A stretch of 39,866 nt of DNA from IMG/VR virus record IMGVR_UViG_3300046787_000596, positions 1-39,866 of that record; one strand, 5' to 3'. The notes beneath the pieces are model-generated. The model had not been told where the DNA came from, did not search any database, and saw only the letters and a program-made list of their open reading frames with translations. Position numbers and translations under genes: made by a program. Source of the DNA: a virus. How positions within the stretch are numbered: the stretch's first letter is position 1; every line of letters starts with the position of its first letter. Of this stretch, positions 1 through 7,093 are shown piece after piece.

Positions 1-105
1 CCGGTGGACATGAGACTACCCGAGAACAAAAGGTTTATGGTTGGGACATATCATCTAACTGATGATATAACAATCCCCATTGAAGAAGACCAAGATACAT
101 TCTAA
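1..105 (+). CDS. 3' end of an unidentified gene (partial)
   Basis: Frame 1 is open from the first base and stops with TAA at 103-105, giving 34 residues that end in an acidic tail (IEEDQDTF). A good terminator follows directly, which supports a real gene end. The N-terminus lies outside the window and the fragment is too short to assign. Confidence 0.6.
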   Translation, partial: PVDMRLPENKRFMVGTYHLTDDITIPIEEDQDTF

Positions 106-107
106 TG

Positions 108-138
108 ACAACCCTCACATAACAGTGGGGGTTTTTTA
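108..138 (+). terminator. intrinsic terminator
   Basis: CCCTCAC (112-118) pairs with GTGGGGG (125-131), with one G-U pair and a six-base loop, followed by six T. It closes the partial gene. Confidence 0.85.
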
Positions 139-425
139 TTTATGAACAGGAGGGGAGGTGTCATGTTGATAACTATTAATAACTTATGGGTGGAGCCCTA
201 TCTCCCTCATGGGCGGGGTACACCCCCTCCCCCCTCCCGTATCCCCCTTTACTATACTGTCAAAACGTCATATAGGGGGGATAATCCCGTCTGTGAAATA
301 AAAATATTTTTGGAAATTTTTTCCTAAGTTTCCCCTCCGGTTAAATGGTCGGGGGAATAAATCCCCCACCCTTATAGTGGGTGGTAATCCGGGGAACTAA
401 TTTGGAAATGGTTGTATTTATCAAT
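139..425. other. non-coding leader region with G/C-rich hairpins
   Basis: There is no convincing gene here; the 61-codon frame at 142-327 has proline runs and no start signal. The stretch is unusually rich in C and G runs for this genome. Bases 328-397 can fold into a three-way shape: an outer stem TTCCCC (330-335) with GGGGAA (391-396), and two inner hairpins that share the CCACC segment, GGGGG (351-355) with CCCCC (363-367) and CCACCC with GGGTGG around 366-384. It ends at the TATTTAT motif of the next gene. Confidence 0.4.
414..421 (+). promoter_or_regulatory. TATTTAT start motif
   Basis: GTATTTAT lies four bases before the ATG at 426. It decides the start of the following gene in favour of 426 over the upstream in-frame codon at 381. 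Confidence 0.55.
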
Positions 426-695
426 ATGGAATATACTATAACTGAAAACAGATTACGAAAACTTTTCGTAACTTATATGGACTCTCAATATGATTTAACA
501 TATGATAGAGCACCTCGGGAGTTTGTGGATAAGAACGGGGAAGTGTTTGGACTTACCGTACAATATCAATTTTATTATGCTGATTATCCAACGGAGTATT
601 CTTTAAACGAAATGTTTGGGGAACTTACCAATGAGTTATTACTTCATTATCTTAGAGAAAGATTTCCGGGTATAAGTATTGACGGAATAGAATAG
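426..695 (+). CDS. small protein with MEYTITE leader
   Basis: 89 residues, function unknown. The ATG at 426 is chosen because GTATTTAT ends four bases before it and the resulting N-terminus, MEYTITENRLRKLF, matches the leader found on many proteins here (aromatic residue, two or three beta-branched residues, then I-T-E). The remainder is rich in Tyr and acidic residues and ends with a predicted helix. The I-T-E triplet fits a T4-type prohead protease site, which suggests an internal virion protein; that is inference. A terminator follows directly. Confidence 0.75.
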   Translation: MEYTITENRLRKLFVTYMDSQYDLTYDRAPREFVDKNGEVFGLTVQYQFYYADYPTEYSLNEMFGELTNELLLHYLRERFPGISIDGIE

Positions 696-723
696 ACCCC
701 TCCCTTCAAGGTGGGGTTTTTTG
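696..723 (+). terminator. intrinsic terminator
   Basis: ACCCC (696-700) pairs with GGGGT (713-717), followed by a T run. Confidence 0.75.
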
Positions 724-813
724 TTTTCTGTAAACACGACCCCCTATTTTATTTTACCCCTTCAATGACAAAAAAAATTTTTGGAAAAATTTGTGAGAAA
801 TGGGAATATGTTA

Positions 814-821
814 TATCTTTG
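814..821 (+). promoter_or_regulatory. Bacteroidota-type promoter, -7 TATCTTTG
   Basis: TATCTTTG ends six bases before the ATG at 828, with TTTG at 790-793 (20-base spacer) as the -33 element. The expected transcription start falls at or next to the start codon. Confidence 0.7.
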
Positions 822-827
822 TTCCCT

Positions 828-1298
828 ATGAAAAAGACACCAAGAATTAGTGATTTAAAAATGAGGATGATTGTGGAAACCCTTAAGGACTTCAAGTGTC
901 TATTACCAAGATACCGAGAGGTTAAGGGAGATGAATTATTACTTAAGGAATTCTGTTCAAGAAATAGGAATCCATTATGGGATATTACTCAAATTAAGTA
1001 TTTTTATACGGGATTATCTTCTAAGGGCTTAATTGAGAATGGGGGAAAACCTGTTAAGGAACATTATATTCCGAGGGTTAAGGCTACTGAAATTATATTT
1101 AGTGAATTGGATATGAATCTTGAAATGGATGTTGAAACCTTTATATCTTTGATTAAGAAATATGCATCCACCATTTCTATAACAAAGGATGAACATAAGA
1201 GGATTACGGGATTGACTAAGGGTAAGGATGTTATGAATTATGTTATGTATGAACAGGCGGGGATTGAGGTTCCTGGTTTAGAGGAATATATTTTGTAG
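828..1298 (+). CDS. unknown protein, 156 aa
   Basis: Basic, largely helical protein with no recognised domain. An in-frame extension to 711 would run through the upstream terminator and promoter, so the ATG at 828 is preferred. The segment around residues 25-75 (ordered charged helices, LLLKEFCSRNRNPLW) and the later DEHKRITGLTKG segment could be nucleic-acid binding, but nothing is diagnostic. The next gene starts three bases after its stop. Confidence 0.7.
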   Translation: MKKTPRISDLKMRMIVETLKDFKCLLPRYREVKGDELLLKEFCSRNRNPLWDITQIKYFYTGLSSKGLIENGGKPVKEHYIPRVKATEIIFSELDMNLEMDVETFISLIKKYASTISITKDEHKRITGLTKGKDVMNYVMYEQAGIEVPGLEEYIL

Positions 1299-1301
1299 TA
1301 T

Positions 1302-1577
1302 ATGGAGAAATTGGTTAATGAATATCTTAATTCTATTGTTGGGGATAACCCCACCTTAGTGGTATGGAAAGAGCCTACCTATCTTATGAGGGGGTTAAAG
1401 ATGTTTACTTATTATTATATTGTGAATGGGGTTAATGTTGGTTCGAGACCACATGGTGTTAATAAAGTATCTATGAGGTTTGGGTTATCTCATAGTATAA
1501 GAAAATTATTTGGATTAAATCAGGTGGATACATCCCGATATTTTAATCAGTGGTTAAGTAATATCCCTGATAAGTAA
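1302..1577 (+). CDS. small family protein, 91 aa
   Basis: Begins MEKLVNEYLNSIVGDN, the helix-only version of the leader (V-N-E followed by a YLNSI helix). Near the end it has a Trp-centred helix (RYFNQWLSNI) that recurs as W(F/L)xx(K/Q)F in other small proteins of this window. The last codon and stop lie inside the first copy of the 58-bp repeated element, so its C-terminal Lys is element-encoded. Confidence 0.7.
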   Translation: MEKLVNEYLNSIVGDNPTLVVWKEPTYLMRGLKMFTYYYIVNGVNVGSRPHGVNKVSMRFGLSHSIRKLFGLNQVDTSRYFNQWLSNIPDK

Positions 1578-1638
1578 TTCGTATACCGCGTCGTCCGGAC
1601 TCACTTCGTTCGAGGTAATCCCCAGCCCCTTTTTTTTT
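1572..1638 (+). repeat. 58-bp 3' element, copy 1
   Basis: Positions 1572-1629 are identical to 2121-2178. The element starts with AAG-TAA, the last codon and stop of the gene before it. It contains the palindrome GTCCGGAC and a bulged hairpin CTCAC-TTC-GTTCGAG, then AATCCCCAGCCCC and a T run. The hairpin lies about 14 bases from the T run, which is unlike an ordinary terminator. Confidence 0.85.
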
Positions 1639-1670
1639 CATTATATGTTTGGTGGTTAAATAAAAAATAG

Positions 1671-1678
1671 TATCTTTG
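1671..1678 (+). promoter_or_regulatory. Bacteroidota-type promoter, -7 TATCTTTG
   Basis: TATCTTTG ends six bases before the ATG at 1685. TTTG at 1648-1651 gives a 19-base spacer. Confidence 0.7.
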
Positions 1679-1684
1679 TCCCCT

Positions 1685-1993
1685 ATGGAAAAAACGATGT
1701 ATAAATTCTTGAATGAGTATTTGGGTAATGAGGTAATTTGTGTTAGACAAAAACCGACTCTACATTACAACTACTATCATCTTTATTCGAAAAACAATAA
1801 AACCCTTATACTACATTTTCAGGTTAGACGTAAGGATGGGAATATCGTTTTGTTTAGAAGTTCTTATTTAACTGAAATGGTGTGTGACTTTTTTTCTATG
1901 GCTCCGAACGATGTGTCAGGAATTATTAGAGATTGGTTTGCCGATAAACACGATATAAAGAAAGTGAAAGACTTAATGAAATTTATTAAATAA
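1685..1993 (+). CDS. small family protein, 102 aa
   Basis: Starts MEKTMYKFLNEYLGNE, a leader of the L-x-E type (L-N-E), then a beta-rich middle (YYHLYSKNNKTLILHFQV) and a C-terminal helix IIRDWFADKHDIKKV. It therefore has the same leader, beta region and W-F helix order as the genes at 1302, 7882, 8580 and 11831. Function unknown. The start follows the promoter at 1671-1678. Confidence 0.75.
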   Translation: MEKTMYKFLNEYLGNEVICVRQKPTLHYNYYHLYSKNNKTLILHFQVRRKDGNIVLFRSSYLTEMVCDFFSMAPNDVSGIIRDWFADKHDIKKVKDLMKFIK

Positions 1994-2000
1994 ATAAACT

Positions 2001-2126
2001 ATGACAGAACAAGCATTAATGGAACAACACGCATTGGGAGAAGGGATTGCGTTAATTTTAGTTTTTTTCGTTATCCCCATTTTATCATGGGTATTGGGTA
2101 AATTATTTTTTAGAGATAAGAAGTAA
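2001..2126 (+). CDS. 41-aa single-pass membrane peptide
   Basis: Starts seven bases after the previous stop. It has an acidic N-terminus, a hydrophobic segment at residues 16-35 (IALILVFFVIPILSW...) and a basic end (FFRDKK). This is a typical small phage inner-membrane protein with a cytoplasmic basic tail. Its last codon and stop lie in copy 2 of the repeated element. Confidence 0.6.
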   Translation: MTEQALMEQHALGEGIALILVFFVIPILSWVLGKLFFRDKK

Positions 2127-2186
2127 TTCGTATACCGCGTCGTCCGGACTCACTTCGTTCGAGGTAATCCCCAGCCCCTTTTTTTT
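2121..2186 (+). repeat. 58-bp 3' element, copy 2
   Basis: Identical to copy 1 over 58 bases, including the AAG-TAA that ends the preceding gene, and followed by eight T. Confidence 0.85.
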
Positions 2187-2234
2187 CATAAATCTATTGT
2201 ATAAGTCTTAATGATTTATTATAATTGATTTATT

Positions 2235-3353
2235 ATGGGAAGTAGAAAGTCAACAAAACATACGGAAGAGGAAATTACTAAAATTAGAGAGGAATATTTG
2301 AATACTTCGATTAACTTAAAAGATTTGGTAATTAAATATAATCTTAGTAATCCGGTTATGAAAACCTTCAGATTCTTAAAGACCAAGTTTCCAAAAACAG
2401 ACCTTCCCCAAGAAAGAGTGGATGAGATTGTTAATTATTATCTGAACAATGATGTCACCTATAAGGATATGATGGAATTATTTGATTTGACAGTTCATCA
2501 ATGTAATACTTTTTTGTCACATAAAAAAAATGTTGTTATTCCAAGAGTGTATACCAAGTATGATGACATATATTGGGAAGAAGTAATCATTCCTGAATAT
2601 ATGAAAGAAGGTGTATCCTTTGCTAAGATTAAAGAAATGTTTAATGTTTCGGATACTGACAACAATAAACGATTGAATGGATTGAAGATGGTTCATCCTA
2701 ATGTTGGAGATACAAATAATAGGTTGACAATCATTGATGTTAATATCCCATCCGTTTTATCGGGTAAAACGTGGAGAAGACAAGTTCGTGTTAGGTGTGA
2801 ATGTGGAAATGAATTTAATGTTGCTTATTATCCATTCAAAAATGGTGTAACAAAATCTTGTGGGTGTTTAGTTAAAAATTCTTTGGGTCATACATTTTAT
2901 TCAAAGGATAACACACCTGAAGGTAAGAGGACATATAAATCATATACCGCAATGAAGGCGAGATGTTTTAATACTAATCGTCATAATTACGAAGATTATG
3001 GTGGTAGGGGTATAAAGGTATGTGATAGATGGTTAGAAGTGGAGAATGGTTATAAGAATTTTTTGGAGGATATGGGTTACAGACCTGAAAATATGACATT
3101 GGATAGGATTGATGTTGATGGAAATTATGAACCGGGTAATTGTAGATGGGCTAATAATAGTATACAGATAATTAATCAACGTAGGTTTTCCCATATTAAA
3201 CAATATAGTGATGAAGAGTGGGAGGACATTAAGAAAGATTATCTTGAGAATAATTTAACATATGATGAGATTGCTAAAAAGTATTCGGTTTCTTCGGGGA
3301 ACGTTTCTAAAAGGTTCGTTGGATTAAAAAAACAAAAGTCATCTGTCATATAG
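2235..3353 (+). CDS. HNH/AP2-type homing endonuclease-like protein
   Basis: 372 residues. Two or three helix-turn-helix-like segments come first (about 10-100 and 115-150), then a zinc-ribbon-like CxC...CGC pair (C188, C190, C209, C211). The phage/plasmid endonuclease core at about 233-310 shows YGGRGIKVCDRW (255-266), LDRID (289-293) and GNCRW (301-305). A final HTH (TYDEIAKKYSVS) closes the protein. This layout is known from free-standing homing endonucleases and AP2-associated HNH proteins, which cut DNA to spread their own gene. It sits between two copies of the repeated element. Confidence 0.75.
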   Translation: MGSRKSTKHTEEEITKIREEYLNTSINLKDLVIKYNLSNPVMKTFRFLKTKFPKTDLPQERVDEIVNYYLNNDVTYKDMMELFDLTVHQCNTFLSHKKNVVIPRVYTKYDDIYWEEVIIPEYMKEGVSFAKIKEMFNVSDTDNNKRLNGLKMVHPNVGDTNNRLTIIDVNIPSVLSGKTWRRQVRVRCECGNEFNVAYYPFKNGVTKSCGCLVKNSLGHTFYSKDNTPEGKRTYKSYTAMKARCFNTNRHNYEDYGGRGIKVCDRWLEVENGYKNFLEDMGYRPENMTLDRIDVDGNYEPGNCRWANNSIQIINQRRFSHIKQYSDEEWEDIKKDYLENNLTYDEIAKKYSVSSGNVSKRFVGLKKQKSSVI

Positions 3354-3361
3354 ATTTCCAT

Positions 3362-3408
3362 TCGTCCGGTCTCACTTCGTTCGAGGTAATCTCCAGCCCC
3401 TTTTATTT
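3362..3408 (+). repeat. 3' element, copy 3 (diverged)
   Basis: Keeps TCGTCCGG, the CTCAC-TTC-GTTCGAG hairpin, GGTAATC and CAGCCCCTTTT, but not the first 20 bases of copies 1 and 2. It lies just after the endonuclease gene. Confidence 0.75.
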
Positions 3409-3459
3409 GACAAAACCAAAAATTAGAATTATACTTTAATCCCATAAGGTATATTCATT

Positions 3460-3867
3460 ATGGTAAAAACAAAAACAATCTCATTTCTAAAATACAACAA
3501 GTTTACTTTTGGTGAACAGGTTGTTAGTCAGTTCGTGGTCTTCGAATGTAAGTGGCTATTTTCTATAATCTTTTTTTATTTTCATAAATCTCTTGGTAGT
3601 CAGGACCGGTTTCATACCCACGCGTTTAATGCTTGGTCGGTGAAACTATTTGGTCAGTATGACGAACACATCTTGGATGATGAGGTTAGTGGCGAATATC
3701 ATATTGTTCGTAGGGAAAAGGTTCTTGTTTATTTTCCCCGGGATTCTTATCACCGGATATCTAAAAGTAATGGATGCCTGACCGTATTATTTTCCGGACC
3801 TTGGAATAAAACTTGGAAGGAATATATTGATGGGGAAATTATTCATTATGGTTGGGGACGAGAATAA
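3460..3867 (+). CDS. cupin-like phage protein
   Basis: 135 residues. Two regions fit the cupin fold: RFHTHAFNAWSVKLFGQYDEH near residues 47-67 (an HxH pair) and YFPRDSYHRI near 88-97, followed by a CLTVLFSGPW strand. Small cupin-like proteins of this kind occur in many large phages without a known substrate. The HxH and later His could hold a metal ion. A copy of the repeated element follows. Confidence 0.6.
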   Translation: MVKTKTISFLKYNKFTFGEQVVSQFVVFECKWLFSIIFFYFHKSLGSQDRFHTHAFNAWSVKLFGQYDEHILDDEVSGEYHIVRREKVLVYFPRDSYHRISKSNGCLTVLFSGPWNKTWKEYIDGEIIHYGWGRE

Positions 3868-3870
3868 TAT

Positions 3871-3920
3871 CTCGTCGTCCGGTCACTCACTTCGTTCGAG
3901 GGAATCCCAGCCCTTTTTTT
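3871..3920 (+). repeat. 3' element, copy 4 (diverged)
   Basis: CTCGTCGTCCGG, a CACTCAC-TTC-GTTCGAG hairpin, GAATCCCAGCCC and a T run. It begins within bases of the cupin gene's stop. Confidence 0.75.
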
Positions 3921-3951
3921 GGTATATTATTGTTTTTCATATTTTTATCAA

Positions 3952-3959
3952 TATCTTTA
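3952..3959 (+). promoter_or_regulatory. Bacteroidota-type promoter, -7 TATCTTTA
   Basis: TTG at 3930-3932 and TATCTTTA at 3952-3959 are 19 bases apart. The ATG follows at 3979. Confidence 0.55.
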
Positions 3960-3978
3960 GTAAAAATAACTAAATAAT

Positions 3979-4836
3979 ATGAATTTGGAGGAAGAAAGAC
4001 AAAAGATACTTGACCTGTTTGAAAAGTATCCGAATAGGATGGGTTCTCGAACTGACTTGAGTGATGGACAAGGTCCGTATAAACGATGGAAACTAATCTC
4101 CGAGGAATTAGGAGGTCGTTGGTCGACTAGCGGTCATTTACCTTTAATACAAGAAATGTTGGAGAATGATACTGAGACATTGTTTTTTACAAAAGGTCTT
4201 GTAAAACACAATTGGTCTGTAGTTAGTGCGTATAGGATTTTTAAAGAAAGACTTTATCAATATGATAAAGAAAATTCGAATGTAATTGTCGGTAAGATTG
4301 ATAATGACGAAAAATCGATAAGTACATTAGAATTACTTAGTTCAATTGAAAAACATTATAAAATTAGTAAAGGTAATTTTTTGTATTATTTGGAAATAAA
4401 AGATGGTAATGAAATTTTCCCATATAAAAAGATTGGTATAACAAGTAATTTAGACGCTCGAATTAGTTCATTTAATACCGGAGTCCCATTTGAGATTTAC
4501 CCTATTGGGTTATGGAATGTGGAGTATGGTAAATCAAATGAGTTGGAGGCTTACATACATAGACAACTAAAAGATGTTCATAAAAAAGGTGAATGGTTCA
4601 TTGATGTTGATAATAATTTAATAAAACGATTGAGAAGTATTATTAAAGAAGTTGAACATATACGAGTAATGGAGGTTTTTAATGATGATAGATTAAAAAA
4701 TGTTGATAAATTTTCGAAGATTATGAAATTTATTCATGAAGAAGTTGGTGTTGATGGGGATATAAAAATCTCTGATAATTTAATTGAAGTTAAAGTTAAT
4801 GAAACTGAAGGTTTTGGTTTTTTTGGTGGTATGTAG
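3979..4836 (+). CDS. T5orf172 / GIY-YIG-like protein
   Basis: 285 residues. The domain covers about 134-215: FLYYLEIK, then YKKIGIT (149-155), an Arg at 161 in LDARISSF, and EAYIHRQL...GEWF (about 190-207). This is the pattern of the T5orf172/Mug113 branch of GIY-YIG nucleases. The N-terminal 100 residues carry a separate region with RWSTSGHLP. It is probably a selfish or DNA-processing nuclease, like its neighbour at 2235; the target is unknown. Confidence 0.65.
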   Translation: MNLEEERQKILDLFEKYPNRMGSRTDLSDGQGPYKRWKLISEELGGRWSTSGHLPLIQEMLENDTETLFFTKGLVKHNWSVVSAYRIFKERLYQYDKENSNVIVGKIDNDEKSISTLELLSSIEKHYKISKGNFLYYLEIKDGNEIFPYKKIGITSNLDARISSFNTGVPFEIYPIGLWNVEYGKSNELEAYIHRQLKDVHKKGEWFIDVDNNLIKRLRSIIKEVEHIRVMEVFNDDRLKNVDKFSKIMKFIHEEVGVDGDIKISDNLIEVKVNETEGFGFFGGM

Positions 4837-4843
4837 TTTAAAC

Positions 4844-4870
4844 AACCTCATCATTATGGTGGGGTTTTTT
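4844..4870 (+). terminator. intrinsic terminator
   Basis: AACCTCATCA pairs with TGGTGGGGTT (two G-U pairs) around a three-base loop, followed by a T run. Confidence 0.85.
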
Positions 4871-4902
4871 TACGCACCCTTTTTTCTAATAAAATAATTT
4901 TC

Positions 4903-4910
4903 TATCTTTA
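4903..4910 (+). promoter_or_regulatory. promoter -7 TATCTTTA next to the start codon
   Basis: TATCTTTA ends four bases before the ATG at 4915, so the expected transcript is leaderless. No clear -33 element was found. Confidence 0.5.
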
Positions 4911-4914
4911 TGGT

Positions 4915-5268
4915 ATGGAAGAAGAAAAAATGAGTGGTATTGAATTACCCGACAATTTTAAAACGGTTATAATGAAATTACATCCCGAGATTGAGGATGT
5001 GGTTATCGTTAATTATGACGTTCAAAAAAAATATAACCCCATCGATTTTAATCCCATAAGTTATTTCATGATTAACCTTAAGGTTAATTTTAATCAGGAT
5101 AATATACCCAAAGGGCCCAAGGAATTTTATAATGAGTCATTTACCGATTTATTCAAAATGACATATGGTAGTGAAATGGATTTTATCTCATTTAAAGTTG
5201 AATCGTTAATTGTTCCACCTGAGAAAACAAATGAAGATAAGTTTTATGAATTGTTTAAAAGAAGATAA
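4915..5268 (+). CDS. unknown protein, 117 aa
   Basis: Mixed alpha/beta protein with a strand-rich middle (SYFMINLKVNF) and a basic C-terminus. A second in-frame ATG at 4930 is possible; 4915 is chosen from the promoter spacing. Its stop is followed at once by the ATG of the next gene, so the three genes 4915-7054 form one operon. No family recognised. Confidence 0.7.
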   Translation: MEEEKMSGIELPDNFKTVIMKLHPEIEDVVIVNYDVQKKYNPIDFNPISYFMINLKVNFNQDNIPKGPKEFYNESFTDLFKMTYGSEMDFISFKVESLIVPPEKTNEDKFYELFKRR

Positions 5269-6699
5269 ATGAAAAAAATAATTGATAGGTTAATCAATGA
5301 ATCTGTTAAAGGTGCTGACACCTATATCCATAATGGTTCCACTTGGTTAATTTTTACTGAATCAAAACAATGGGTGATTGAATTAACCGGAGAAAAAACT
5401 TTATGGTATAACTATAACTTTTTTAAGGGGATATTCGCCTATGCTTCAATGGATGTGGTTGATAATCAACATTACATTACCCAATGGGTGGAAGATAATG
5501 TTATAAATAAGGTTGAACACACATCTCAATCTCTTCCAAGACAATGTTCTTCCGTTGATGATATTATCGAAAATGGAGTTAAAGAAACCCATAGAGTATC
5601 AAAAAATTTATTTTGGGAAATTGGTGATACCCTACAAAATGGTGTGAAAGAAACTCGTTTGGAACAAAACATCACAGAGGGTGAAGTTGAAGAGATTATT
5701 GACAATGGTGTTAAGGAAACTATGTTTAATCAAGGACATAGACAACCTGTAGTTAAAAATATAATTGAGAATGGTGTTAAAGAAACTCATAGATGTTCTC
5801 AGATTAGTGATAGATTACTTGAAGACACCATTCAAAATGGTGTGAAGGAAACCAATAAATCATTACGAATAGATGGTTCTTTAGTTATTGAAGACACCAT
5901 TCAAAATGGGGTGAGAGATATTTCCCCAATGACACAATATACTGATTGGCAAGTTAAAGAAATAATTGAAAATGGTGTGAAAGACACCCAATTACATAAA
6001 GGAATTAGACCATCAGCAGTTGAACATACCATTGAAAATGGTGTGAAAGACACCCGTTATGGTTACGGTACCAGGCAAACCGAAATTGAAGACAGTATCG
6101 AAAAAGGAGTTTTAAAAACTTGTTCAAGAAATTTAGAACAATTTGGTATAGGATATACTTTATGGAAAACCGAAACAATAACAAAAGAAGGTGTAAAAGA
6201 AACAAAATCAATTGGTAAGAATGCACCCAACTATCCAAAACCCATAATAAATCACATTATTAAAAATGGTGTTAAAGAAACAAAGACACCCGGTAATGGT
6301 GATATTGAGTCAACCGATGAATGGATGAAAGAAAATAACTCAACTAGTTACCCAAAAATGATTGAAGATGTTATTGAGAATGGTGTTAAGGAAATTAGGA
6401 CAGTGGGATGTGTAGACCCAAAAATGATTGAAGATGTTATTGACAATGGTGTTAAGGAAATTAGACCAGCTGGGTGCCCTGACCCAAAGACCGGCATTCA
6501 CCATTTTAGGATTCAAGCACAAGTTGATAATGTCGTTGACAATGGCATTAAAAAAGTCCAACCATTACCTGAACAAAGTGGAGAACTAAGAGGTTATGGT
6601 GATTATTATAACTTAAAAGAAAATAGAACCAAACCATTTGTTGAATATGTTGAAGATGTTATTAAGTTAGGTATTAAAGAAAATGAAAAAATTAATTAA
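5269..6699 (+). CDS. repeat protein with about 15 ENGVKET units
   Basis: 476 residues. Residues 1-85 match the N-terminal part of the next gene (QWV(I)E/K, a YNYNFF/FNYSFF segment, DVV...YI..W). Beyond this the protein is a string of units of about 20-45 residues, each built on (I/V)(E/D)xxI(E/Q/D)NGVK(E/D)T. I count 15, the last four weaker. The units look like short helices joined by variable linkers. It starts MKKIIDRLINE, a leader-like helix ending in I-N-E. Function unknown; it could be a multivalent binding scaffold (inference). Confidence 0.8.
   Translation: MKKIIDRLINESVKGADTYIHNGSTWLIFTESKQWVIELTGEKTLWYNYNFFKGIFAYASMDVVDNQHYITQWVEDNVINKVEHTSQSLPRQCSSVDDIIENGVKETHRVSKNLFWEIGDTLQNGVKETRLEQNITEGEVEEIIDNGVKETMFNQGHRQPVVKNIIENGVKETHRCSQISDRLLEDTIQNGVKETNKSLRIDGSLVIEDTIQNGVRDISPMTQYTDWQVKEIIENGVKDTQLHKGIRPSAVEHTIENGVKDTRYGYGTRQTEIEDSIEKGVLKTCSRNLEQFGIGYTLWKTETITKEGVKETKSIGKNAPNYPKPIINHIIKNGVKETKTPGNGDIESTDEWMKENNSTSYPKMIEDVIENGVKEIRTVGCVDPKMIEDVIDNGVKEIRPAGCPDPKTGIHHFRIQAQVDNVVDNGIKKVQPLPEQSGELRGYGDYYNLKENRTKPFVEYVEDVIKLGIKENEKIN
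5566..6690 (+). repeat. coding tandem repeat (ENGVKET units)
   Basis: Recurrent DNA close to GAAAATGGTGTTAAAGAAAC, spaced roughly 60-130 bases. Units encoding KMIEDVIENGVKEI are nearly identical at 6355 and 6420, which points to recent duplication inside the gene. Confidence 0.8.
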
Positions 6700-7054
6700 T
6701 AAAGTTCTTAATAATTCAATCGAGGGATTTGTATGTTATGAGTACAAGGAATCTTATTGGATTGTTAACCCGACTAGTAGTCAGTGGGTGATTAAGGTTG
6801 CCTATTCGGGATACACTTTTTTTAACTACTCTTTTTTTAATAACTTATTTTTTTATTTATCGTTGGATGTAGTTAAAGATAAAAAATACATTTCCGATTG
6901 GATTATTAATGAGTTGGGATTTTCGGTTCATGAACATTGTTACCCCGACTATCTTCCGGGGGAGTACGATTGGGTAAAGGACTTTGAAGTGGATAAGGTT
7001 ATTGAACGTGGTAAAATTATTGCTCGTCGTCCGACCAAACTTTGTTTGGTATAA
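6683..7054 (+). CDS. single-unit paralogue of the repeat protein
   Basis: 123 residues, starting 17 bases before the previous stop. Residues 1-85 align with the first 85 residues of the 476-residue protein. It then has only one degenerate unit (DKVIERGKI). The last nine residues (RRPTKLCLV) are encoded by copy 5 of the repeated element, so the element has been captured into the reading frame or the gene has extended into it. Confidence 0.75.
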   Translation: MKKLINKVLNNSIEGFVCYEYKESYWIVNPTSSQWVIKVAYSGYTFFNYSFFNNLFFYLSLDVVKDKKYISDWIINELGFSVHEHCYPDYLPGEYDWVKDFEVDKVIERGKIIARRPTKLCLV

Positions 7055-7070
7055 TCCCCAACCCCTTTTT
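7022..7070 (+). repeat. 3' element, copy 5 (covaried hairpin)
   Basis: Shares CTCGTCGTCCG and ATAATCCCCAACCCC plus a T run with the other copies. Its hairpin is different in sequence but perfect: ACCAAAC-TTT-GTTTGGT. Keeping the stem while changing the bases suggests the folded form matters. Confidence 0.75.
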
Positions 7071-7081
7071 CTCATAGTCGA

Positions 7082-7089
7082 GTATTTAT
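7082..7089 (+). promoter_or_regulatory. TATTTAT start motif
   Basis: GTATTTAT ends four bases before the ATG at 7094. Confidence 0.55.
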
Positions 7090-7093
7090 CATT

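Noticed and set aside
142-327. 61-codon open frame after the first terminator
   Set aside because: Proline and Arg runs come from C/G-rich non-coding DNA; no promoter motif or leader; composition differs from all other genes.
1572-3920. Repeated 3' elements as integron attC sites or as tRNA relics
   Set aside because: No integrase in the window, no RYYYAAC/GTTRRRY ends, and no cloverleaf or CCA end can be formed; kept only as an unexplained repeat.
6005-6561. Minus-strand frames inside the ENGVKET gene
   Set aside because: They are the antisense of the repeat units, without starts or promoter motifs.
5566-6690. Regularly spaced repeats that could suggest a CRISPR array
   Set aside because: They lie in one long reading frame, keep the frame throughout and vary at third positions; spacer lengths are irregular.
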